NCBI GenBank assembly: GCA_004558535.1
Contig: SFCP01000037.1
Span: 1 to 33,102, forward strand
From: Bacteroidales bacterium
Lineage (GTDB): Bacteria; Bacteroidota; Bacteroidia; Bacteroidales; Bacteroidaceae
Length of the DNA stretch: 33,102 nucleotides
Direction: 5' to 3'
Position 1 is the stretch's first letter, and each line of letters starts with the position of its first letter. A program made the translations under genes and the position numbers. This document shows, piece after piece, positions 9,059 to 14,598 of the stretch. The notes under the pieces were generated by a model. That model was not told the origin of the DNA. It ran no database searches and saw only the letters and a program-made list of their open reading frames with translations.

Positions 9059-9691
9059 TTATTTACCCCATTCGGCGGGGTTCTGGCGCCATTGGTGTAG
9101 CAGCTCTACGTGCTCGGGGCGGATGTAGCCCGTCTCGCGTGCCACTTCCACTACGGCTTCGTAGTTGGTCAGGGTGGTCAGTGTGACGCCGGCCTCGGCA
9201 AAAGCTTTTTCAGCTACGGGGAAACCGTAGGTGTAGGCAGCGATCATGCCGATTACCTCGCATCCGTGGGCACGCAGGGCCTCGACAGCTTTCAGGCTGC
9301 TGCCGCCGGTGGAAATCAGGTCCTCGATGACCACCACCTTCATGCCCGGTTGCAGGTCGCCCTCTATCAGGTTGGTCATGCCGTGGTCCTTGGCTTTCGA
9401 GCGCACATAGGCGAACGGCAGGGCCAGTGTGTCGGCCACCAGGGCTCCCTGGGCGATGGCGCCTGTGGCAACGCCGGCCACGGCTTCCGCCTCAGGATAT
9501 TTTTCGGCCACCAGGCGTGCCAGTTCCAGCTTCACGAAGGTGCGCAGGGCGGGAAAGGCCAATGTCTTGCGGTTGTCGCAGTAGAAAGGCGATTTCCAGC
9601 CGCTTGCCCATGTGAAAGGCTGTTCGGGTTGCAACTTGATAGCTTTTACGTCCAATAGCTTATGGGCAAAAATCTTTTCAACGGTACTCAT
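9059..9691 (-). CDS. pyrE: Orotate phosphoribosyltransferase
   Basis: PyrE joins orotate to PRPP to make orotidine 5'-monophosphate in de novo pyrimidine synthesis in the cytoplasm. The protein has 210 residues, the usual length. The PRPP-binding loop is VVVIEDLISTGGSS (about residues 119-132). FTWASGWKSPFYCDNR near the N-terminus and YVRSKAKDHG are also family hallmarks. The start at 9691 is favoured over an in-frame ATG at 9757, because the promoter (9722-9752) lies between them. A palindromic element overlaps this promoter. Confidence 0.97.
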   Translation of the reverse strand: MSTVEKIFAHKLLDVKAIKLQPEQPFTWASGWKSPFYCDNRKTLAFPALRTFVKLELARLVAEKYPEAEAVAGVATGAIAQGALVADTLALPFAYVRSKAKDHGMTNLIEGDLQPGMKVVVIEDLISTGGSSLKAVEALRAHGCEVIGMIAAYTYGFPVAEKAFAEAGVTLTTLTNYEAVVEVARETGYIRPEHVELLHQWRQNPAEWGK

Positions 9692-9721
9692 AATGTAGTT
9701 ACATGCGGATTGATGATGGGG

Positions 9722-9752
9722 CAAAGTTAGTGAAAGGCGAGAGATGTGCAAA
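9722..9752 (-). promoter_or_regulatory. pyrE promoter
   Basis: On the minus strand there is a -33 TTTG (9749-9752), a 19-base spacer, and a -7 TAACTTTG (9722-9729). The leader would be about 25 bases. One arm of the palindromic element at 9724-9803 is made of the same bases as the -7 box. Confidence 0.75.
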
Positions 9753-9803
9753 GGCAAAGCCGAAGTTTTTGCCCATTTGCTTTTCCGAGCCGCCTCCTAA
9801 CTT
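9724..9803 (+). repeat. Palindromic element, copy 1 (diverged core)
   Basis: The outer 7-bp inverted repeat is AAGTTAG (9724-9730) and CTAACTT (9797-9803). Just inside are the left box TGAAAGGCGAGAG (9731-9743) and the right box CCGAGCCGCCTC (9785-9796). The 41-base core between them contains nested complementary runs (GCAAA with TTTGC, GGCAAA with TTTGCC). Same architecture as the copies at 9894, 9956 and 22817; this one is in the plus orientation and has the longest core. It overlaps the pyrE -7 element. Confidence 0.68.
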
Positions 9804-9810
9804 CTTTTAA

Positions 9811-9838
9811 TTAGGATTTAGGAGTTAGGAATTAGGAG
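9811..9838. repeat. 7-bp tandem repeat (TTAGGAN)x4
   Basis: Four head-to-tail units read TTAGGAT, TTAGGAG, TTAGGAA and TTAGGAG. An inverted half, TCCTAACT, lies at 9796-9803 and could pair with AGTTAGGA inside the array. Confidence 0.85.
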
Positions 9839-9893
9839 TTAAGCCGTCCGGCGGAAGTCTCAGCCGAAAGCTTAATCCGAATGGTAATTGCAT

Positions 9894-9950
9894 ATTTGCG
9901 GCGGCTTGGCCATTAAAGCAAGCTTTATGGCTATCGCCTTGCACGCAAAT
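9894..9950 (-). repeat. Palindromic element, copy 2
   Basis: In minus orientation: arm ATTTGCG, left box TGCAAGGCGATAG, core stem-loop CCATAAAGC with GCTTTAATGG, right box CCAAGCCGC, arm CGCAAAT. The core is the same as in the neighbouring copy, but the arms and three bases in the boxes differ. The right box is three bases shorter than in the other copies. Confidence 0.88.
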
Positions 9951-9955
9951 TACAT

Positions 9956-10015
9956 ATTAGCGGCTGCGGCTCGGCCATTAAAGCAAGCTTTATGGCTCTC
10001 GCCTTGCACGCTAAT
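9956..10015 (-). repeat. Palindromic element, copy 3
   Basis: In minus orientation: arm ATTAGCG, left box TGCAAGGCGAGAG, core CCATAAAGC with GCTTTAATGG, right box CCGAGCCGCAGC, arm CGCTAAT. It sits only five bases from copy 2 in the same orientation, so the pair looks like a tandem duplication whose arms then changed together. Confidence 0.9.
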
Positions 10016-10043
10016 TTGAAATGTTAAAATGCAATTTGGCCGA

Positions 10044-10075
10044 TTTGCTTTTCGCTGAAAAATGTTGTATATTTG
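10044..10075 (+). promoter_or_regulatory. Promoter of small hairpin transcript A
   Basis: -33 TTTG (10044-10047), a 20-base spacer, and -7 TATATTTG (10068-10075). Its flanks (CGATTTG, then AAAAATGTTG before the -7) closely match the promoter at 19669-19700. Confidence 0.75.
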
Positions 10076-10080
10076 CATTA

Positions 10081-10128
10081 GCAAACCGAGGACTTCCTGT
10101 AAATACAGGGCTTCCTCGGTTTCTTTTT
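10081..10128 (+). ncRNA. Candidate short transcript A (promoter-proximal hairpin)
   Basis: Seven bases after the -7 box there is a stem AAACCGAGGA (10083-10092) paired with TCCTCGGTTT (10113-10122). An inner helix CCTGT/ACAGG closes an AAAT loop, and CTTTTT follows. This is a textbook intrinsic terminator placed at the predicted 5' end, so the RNA would be only about 45 bases. No coding gene follows on this strand until porT, about 960 bases away. Confidence 0.55.
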
Positions 10129-10179
10129 GCCCCGATTTGCCGAAAAACAGGCCCGAAGAGGGGGCAACTACCGGCTGGA

Positions 10180-10263
10180 TAATTTTTTCTAAGTGCTTGG
10201 TAGTTTTTTCCAAGTGCCGGATAGTTTTTCGTAGGTGCTTTTTAGTTTCACGGAGGCAGCCGG
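10180..10263. repeat. 21-bp degenerate tandem repeat, block A (4 units)
   Basis: Four units of exactly 21 bp begin at 10180, 10201, 10222 and 10243. Each starts with TAATTTTTTC, TAGTTTTTTC, TAGTTTTTCG or TAGTTTCACG, and the first three have AAGTGC, AAGTGC or AGGTGC in the second half. On the minus strand they read as heptads (RETKKHL, RKTIRHL, EKTTKHL, EKIIQPV). No start codon context or promoter for such a peptide is seen. Confidence 0.8.
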
Positions 10264-10442
10264 CAGAATGTAAAGGGAAGTTATAAATGTTAAAGTTGCG
10301 GGCCGGATGACGCCCCTTTTTCGGCCGGTTCCACCCCTTCTGCGCAGCCGGTGGGCCGTGTCCGGCGGAGGTGTCTTGCCGGTCGCCGTCGGCTGCTGCC
10401 TGCCGGCTTTCGCTGCCCTGCGCCTTGCCCGGGGCGCAAAAG

Positions 10443-10485
10443 CAAAGCAGCGATGCTCCCGCGGTTGGGGGACATCGCTGCTTCG
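10443..10485 (-). terminator. Terminator after the ferredoxin gene
   Basis: A 13-bp stem (CAAAGCAGCGATG with CATCGCTGCTTCG, including one G-U pair on the minus strand) closes a 17-base loop. CTTTT follows on the minus strand. It starts 22 bases after the ferredoxin stop. Confidence 0.7.
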
Positions 10486-10506
10486 TTAAGCTGGGGGCGT
10501 ACTTCC

Positions 10507-10626
10507 TTATTCGCCCGGAGCGATAGCGCCGGAGGAGTACTTTTCGCCTTCGGAAATAGCGCCGGAGGGACATTGGTCGATGCAGGTGCCGCATGCGATG
10601 CAGTCATCACTAATTACGTAAGCCAT
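10507..10626 (-). CDS. Shortened 4Fe-4S ferredoxin with one cluster motif
   Basis: 39 residues, starting at ATG 10626. MAYVISDDCIACGTCIDQCP is the standard start of a Bacteroidetes 2[4Fe-4S] ferredoxin, with C9, C12, C15 and C19 in CxxCxxCxxxCP. After SGAISEGEKYS the protein jumps to SGAIAPGE and stops. Normal family members are about 55 residues and carry a second CxxCxxCxxxCP just before that C-terminal SGAIAPGE-like end. So about 17 residues (51 bases) with four cysteines appear to be missing in frame. The segment SGAI is encoded twice by nearly identical DNA (TCCGGCGCTAT), which could have promoted recombination. In two-cluster ferredoxins each cluster takes cysteines from both motifs, so this form may not fold normally. 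It has its own promoter and terminator. Confidence 0.85.
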   Translation of the reverse strand: MAYVISDDCIACGTCIDQCPSGAISEGEKYSSGAIAPGE

Positions 10627-10681
10627 TGTCTTTGAGATTTTAAGTTGTTAGTAATCTGTATGTCGATAGTTATTCGTTGGG

Positions 10682-10712
10682 CAAAGTTACATATTTATTG
10701 TTTACCGACAAC
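10682..10712 (-). promoter_or_regulatory. Ferredoxin promoter
   Basis: -7 TAACTTTG (10682-10689) on the minus strand, with a GTTG (10709-10712) 19 bases upstream as an imperfect -33. The leader is about 50 bases. Confidence 0.65.
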
Positions 10713-10830
10713 TTTCCGCTTGTTTTTTTTCAAATTCTGCCCGCTGCTTTCTAAAAAAGTCGCTGCGGGGCGTGTCCTCGGGGTGAAGCCTGCTCCGCCG
10801 GCTTGTAATTCCCTAAAAATGGCAAAGGGA

Positions 10831-10862
10831 TTTGGCTATTCGGGGAAAAAGCCGTAATCTTG
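10831..10862 (+). promoter_or_regulatory. Probable porT promoter
   Basis: -33 TTTG (10831-10834), a 20-base spacer, and -7 TAATCTTG (10855-10862), one base off TAnnTTTG. Confidence 0.6.
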
Positions 10863-11091
10863 CAGCAGTTTTACGGATTTGCGGACGTGTGCGTGACCCC
10901 AAGCGGTGCCTTGGCTTGCTGGGCCGACCTGTGTCCTTCGCCGGAGAGGCGGAGAGACGGACTGGCCCCGGCGGAGACAGCCCGCGGGGCCGCCGGCGGA
11001 GCAGTGGAAACAGCCCCGGACGGCATTGGGTCGTGCGGTTTCCTGTGTGGATGTGTACAATAAAATCGAAGGAAGTACGTTATAGATTACA
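10863..11091 (+). other. Long GC-rich leader before porT
   Basis: If the promoter at 10831 is right, the porT message begins with about 220 untranslated bases. Much of it is GC-rich and self-complementary (for example GGCCCC with GGGGCC, and CCGGCGG with CCGCCGG, between about 10960 and 11000). The last 40 bases before the ATG become A-rich. I recognise no known riboswitch, and no coding frame here looks real. Confidence 0.45.
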
Positions 11092-11820
11092 ATGAACCAT
11101 CGTTTCCTACATACTTGTCTCGTTCTGGCGCTGCTGGTGGCCGGCCAAGGTTTCTTTGCCCGTACTTCCGCACAAGAGCGCAAGATTCAGAACAAGCCAT
11201 TTATCGACGAGCGCCGCTTTCATTATGGTTTCTGCATCGGTGTGCACGACCAGGGGCTGAAACTTCAGAACAACGGCTACATAGACCCCGATACGGGCGC
11301 ACAATGGTTGGCCGAGAATGACCAGCAGGGCATCGGGTTCAGCGTAGGTGTGCTGGGAGAATGGAAGTTGAGCAACTACTTGGCCCTGCGACTGATTCCC
11401 ACGCTGCACTTTGGCAGCAAGCACCTCAAGTTCCGCGAACTGGGTACCGGTAAGACGGAGTCCCAGGACATGAAGTCCACGTATATCGCCCTGCCCCTCG
11501 ACCTGAAGGTCAGCGCGCCGCGATTTAACAATTTCCGCCCCTATGTGGTGGGAGGCGTGCAGCCGGCCTACGACCTTACATCGGGGAAACATACCAAGGT
11601 CAAGGCCAAGCCCTTTAATATGATGCTGGAGGTCGGCATGGGCTGCGACTTCTACATGCCTTTCTTCAAGTTTATTCCGGAATTGAAGTTTTGCTTTGGA
11701 CTGAACAACGTACTCGACAAGAACAGGTCCGACCTGATCGACCCCACGCAGCAGATATTTACGCAGAGTCTGGACGGGGCGACGGTCGGCATGTTTGTAC
11801 TGACATTCTACTTCGAATAA
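11092..11820 (+). CDS. porT: PorT family outer-membrane protein (type IX secretion)
   Basis: 242 residues with an N-terminal signal peptide and an eight-strand-type barrel ending in FVLTFYFE. Family-typical stretches are KPFIDERRFHYGFCIGVHDQ, FSVGVLGEWKLS, LHFGSKHLKFR, DMKSTYIALPLDLKVSAPRF, RPYVVGG and FIPELKFCFGLNNVLD. PorT is an outer-membrane component linked to the type IX secretion system in Bacteroidetes. No other T9SS gene is in the window, and related sequences also occur in species lacking the full system, so its role here is inferred. It is transcribed alone from a long leader and ends at a strong terminator. Confidence 0.88.
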   Translation: MNHRFLHTCLVLALLVAGQGFFARTSAQERKIQNKPFIDERRFHYGFCIGVHDQGLKLQNNGYIDPDTGAQWLAENDQQGIGFSVGVLGEWKLSNYLALRLIPTLHFGSKHLKFRELGTGKTESQDMKSTYIALPLDLKVSAPRFNNFRPYVVGGVQPAYDLTSGKHTKVKAKPFNMMLEVGMGCDFYMPFFKFIPELKFCFGLNNVLDKNRSDLIDPTQQIFTQSLDGATVGMFVLTFYFE

Positions 11821-11846
11821 GGCCACCCCTACCGGTAGCCCACAGC

Positions 11847-11886
11847 AAAAGGAAAGCACGCCACAGCTCGGCGTGCTTTCCTTTTT
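11847..11886. terminator. Bidirectional terminator between porT and the histidine kinase
   Basis: A perfect 16-bp stem (AAAAGGAAAGCACGCC with its complement) closes a 7-base loop, ACAGCTC. It has T-rich ends in both directions and lies between convergent genes. Confidence 0.9.
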
Positions 11887-11904
11887 ATAATGTCCCGGGG
11901 GTAC

Positions 11905-13698
11905 TTATTTCTTCATGGTGAACAGAAATTCCAAACCGCCGCCCTTGCGGTTGCGCACGGAGATAGTGCCGCCGTGGAAAAGTACGGCATTGCGCACGAT
12001 ACTCAGCCCCAAGCCGGTGCCGCCACAGTCGCGCGTGCGGCCTTCCGAGACCCGATAGAAACGCTCGAAGAGACGGGGCAGGTGTTCCTCGGCTACGCCG
12101 CAACCCGTGTCGAAGTAGCGGAAATACAGTGTGCCCGCTTCTTGACGATAGCACTGCAGGGTCAGCGTCGTGCCGTGTCCGGCGTAGCGGATGGAGTTTT
12201 CCATCAAATTGCGGAAGATGCCGTAGAGCAGCGAGAAGTTGCCGTGCATGGTTGTCCTCTCGGGGATGTCGATCGTGGCCTGCATGCCGGCAGCCTCCAA
12301 GGAGGGGCGCAGTTCTTCGATCACGTCCGCCGCCAGGGGGCGCAGGGTAATATCTTCGCGTGGCAGGGTTTCGGCCGCTTCCTCCGTCTTGGAGATGAGC
12401 GCGACGTCGCGGATGAGGTCTGACAGGCGGACCACCTGTGCGTAGGTCCTTTGCAGGAAATAGTGCCGGCGCTCTTCGCTCAGCGTGTCACACTGCAGGA
12501 GCGTCTCTACGAAGCCCCGGATGCTGCTGACAGGCGTGCGCAGCTCGTGGGTGATGTTGTTGCTCATCTGCTGCTTGAGCAGTTTGTTCTTCTCAGCCCG
12601 TGTGGCATCCGTCAGGGTCATCTCGAAGCTCCCCTCGCTGTAGATGAGCAACTGCAGGGCAAATATGCTGCTGCCGGCATGGATGGTGTAGCGGAATACA
12701 GGCGCTGCTTCGCTCTGCCTCTCTCTGATGGTAGGCTTCTGGTTGAGCTCCAGGAAATTGCGGGCGGGACGAAACGCCTCGGCTTCCCATATCGCGTCGA
12801 TGTCGGGCGTAGGCGTGTCGAGGATGGTGTTGACAAATTGCAGGAAGGAGGGATTGGCCAGCATCTTCCGGCGCTCCGGTGAAAAAATGGCAATACCTCC
12901 GTCGAAATACAGGAAGTGTCGGGTGAGCCGCTCACGCTCTACGGCAATGATTTGGTTGCTTTGTTCCAGCTCCTTGTACTTTTGCATAATGGCTCGGCCC
13001 ATCTCGCCCAACTCGGTATTGGGGAAGGTGATGCGGTCGTAGTCTACAAGTCCGCGGTCCGCAGAATTGATAAACCGCCGCAGACCTGCGACCGATTTTC
13101 CGAAGCGGTCGGACAAGTATATAAGGAGTACGATGACAATGGGGAAGATTAGCAGCACGAAACCCGTAAATACATTTCCCGGCTGCATGAAATCCTGTAC
13201 GCTATCGTCGTATGGAAGCGCCACACGAATGGAAAAGTCGCCGTAACTCTTGGCAAAATAAAAATAAGTGCGATGGGTGGTCTCGCTCTGTCGTATGTCA
13301 ATGCCTTCACCCTTGAGCCACGCCGTCCTCACCTCGGGGCGCGAACTGTGATTGCCTACTTTGCCCAAGTCGGGCTCGTCGGTATCGTAGCGCACCCGGC
13401 CATCACGCGATACCACAGTCAGACGCAGCTCCGGCGGCAGCATATTTTGCAGCTGCTGCATGGCTGTCGAATCGAGATCGGCGTCCTGCTGCTCCAAAGC
13501 CCCTGCCACAAGGTCCGAGTAACTGCGCAGGCGGGTAGACAGCAGCTCCTCGCGGTGATTTACATCGCGGTGATGCTGGAAAACAATCAAGACAACGGCA
13601 AAAATAACAAAGAGTGCCGTGAAATTCACCAATAGTTTAGTGCGATAAGTCATGAGGCATATAGAGTGAAGGGGGCAGGGGAGTCGTTTTTGTGTCAT
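11905..13698 (-). CDS. PhoR-like sensor histidine kinase
   Basis: 597 residues. Two membrane helices (about 20-40 and 177-195) flank a periplasmic sensor region. Then follow a juxtamembrane and PAS-like region and the kinase core: H-box NITHELRTPVSSIRG with H384, N-box ENSIRYAG, G1 DTGCGV, F-box FERFYRV and G2 GGTGLGLSIV. It should autophosphorylate on H384 and pass phosphate to the response regulator upstream. The start at 13698 overlaps the regulator stop as ATGA, suggesting translational coupling; an alternative ATG at 13653 would drop 15 residues with no family look. Its divergence from a phosphate transporter suggests a PhoR role, but the signal is not shown by sequence. Confidence 0.93.
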   Translation of the reverse strand: MTQKRLPCPLHSICLMTYRTKLLVNFTALFVIFAVVLIVFQHHRDVNHREELLSTRLRSYSDLVAGALEQQDADLDSTAMQQLQNMLPPELRLTVVSRDGRVRYDTDEPDLGKVGNHSSRPEVRTAWLKGEGIDIRQSETTHRTYFYFAKSYGDFSIRVALPYDDSVQDFMQPGNVFTGFVLLIFPIVIVLLIYLSDRFGKSVAGLRRFINSADRGLVDYDRITFPNTELGEMGRAIMQKYKELEQSNQIIAVERERLTRHFLYFDGGIAIFSPERRKMLANPSFLQFVNTILDTPTPDIDAIWEAEAFRPARNFLELNQKPTIRERQSEAAPVFRYTIHAGSSIFALQLLIYSEGSFEMTLTDATRAEKNKLLKQQMSNNITHELRTPVSSIRGFVETLLQCDTLSEERRHYFLQRTYAQVVRLSDLIRDVALISKTEEAAETLPREDITLRPLAADVIEELRPSLEAAGMQATIDIPERTTMHGNFSLLYGIFRNLMENSIRYAGHGTTLTLQCYRQEAGTLYFRYFDTGCGVAEEHLPRLFERFYRVSEGRTRDCGGTGLGLSIVRNAVLFHGGTISVRNRKGGGLEFLFTMKK

Positions 13699-14329
13699 TC
13701 GAAGCAGTAGCCGTAGCCTTGCCGGTTGCTCAGCCGGGCACCCTCGGCGCCCATCTTCCGGCGGATGCGGGCGATGTGTACGTCGACCGTACGGTCCAGC
13801 ACGTAGCTTTCTCCCCGCCAGACCTGGCTGAGAATTTCCTCGCGCGAGAGTACGCGGCCCGGATGGCGCATCAGCAGCGACAGAATGCCAAATTCCTTGG
13901 GGGAAAGTCGGATATTCTCATGGCCGATGCAGATAACCTTTCGCGCGAAGTCCATGACGATATTTCCTGCGCGCAGTTCCTGTACGTTAGTTTCGGTGGT
14001 GGGGCTACGGCGCAGCACTGCCTTGACCCTGACCAGCACTTCGTGGAGCGAGAAGGGCTTGGCGATGTAATCGTCTGCGCCGGCCGAGAAACCGGTCAGC
14101 AGGTCGTTCTCCGTATCCCGGGCTGTGAGGAAAATAATCGGCACCTCGTTCTTCAGATCCTTGCGCAGGTGGTCCGCCATCCGAAATCCCGACATTCCAC
14201 CCATCATTACGTCTAATAATATTAAGGAGTGGTCGGGCGAAAGCAGCTCCAGTGCCTCTTCGGCCGAGGCGGCGGTGTCGACGGAGTAGCCGGCATTTTC
14301 AAGGTTGCACTGCAGCTTTGTTGCTTCAT
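13695..14329 (-). pseudogene. OmpR/PhoB-family response regulator, 5' end damaged
   Basis: The part from 14207 to 13695 is intact: the end of the receiver domain (MMGGMSGFRMADHL, then AKPFSLHEVLVRVKAVL with the conserved Lys) and a winged-helix DNA-binding domain (RLSPKEFGILSLLM, VDVHIARIRRKM, GYGYCF). The same frame continues upstream of 14207 with clear receiver sequence (ATKLQCNLENAGYSVDTAAS, then LILLDVMMGG including the phospho-acceptor Asp), but there is no start codon in that frame. The ATG at 14329 (ATGAAGCAAC) is out of frame with it. What is missing is the first beta strand with the acidic pair (xILLVDDExD), about 14-16 residues. The reading is a deletion of some 40-47 bases just after the start codon. 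If translated from 14207 the product would be a DNA-binding protein without a working receiver. Confidence 0.85.
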
Positions 14330-14495
14330 ATCGTTTTTCTTTTGGATTTGGGTGGCAGTTAGTGGCTTTTCAGCCTGTAAGCCGCTGCAATATTACGGAT
14401 TTATTCACGCCCTGCCGCCTGCCGGGCGGTTAAATTTCGGTTAAGGAAAAGCTTTTCCTGCCGGCTGTTTTAAGCTACCTCCCGCCTTCACAGAA

Positions 14496-14528
14496 TTGTA
14501 ACACGTTTGTCACATCCTTCACACACGA
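14496..14528 (+). promoter_or_regulatory. Pho-box-like 11-bp direct repeats
   Basis: Three head-to-tail 11-mers read TTGTAACACGT (14496), TTGTCACATCC (14507) and TTCACACACGA (14518). The pattern (TTGTnACA repeated every 11 bp) matches PhoB-type sites known from proteobacteria. The array ends six bases before the -7 box of the phosphate transporter and covers the place where a -33 TTTG would be expected, as in activator-dependent promoters. Confidence 0.6.
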
Positions 14529-14534
14529 CAGCCC

Positions 14535-14542
14535 TACCTTTG
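14535..14542 (+). promoter_or_regulatory. -7 element of the phosphate transporter gene
   Basis: TACCTTTG matches TAnnTTTG. The nearest TTTG upstream (14506-14509) is 25 bases away, too far for a normal -33, so this promoter probably needs an activator bound at the 11-bp repeats. Confidence 0.65.
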
Positions 14543-14598
14543 CGCCGTCTATCAATGGGCACAAAGCCCCGGTATCAAATCATAAAAGTTTCCCCCGT

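Noticed and set aside
9894..10015. Kink-turn in the internal loop of the palindromic elements (GA/GA next to GCC)
   Set aside because: Copy 2 has GATA and CAA in place of the GA pairs, so the motif is not kept.
9950..10594. Long minus-strand frame over the 21-bp block A and the ferredoxin gene
   Set aside because: It crosses palindromic elements, a promoter-hairpin unit and the ferredoxin gene in another frame; only the heptad part is noteworthy and is covered as a repeat.
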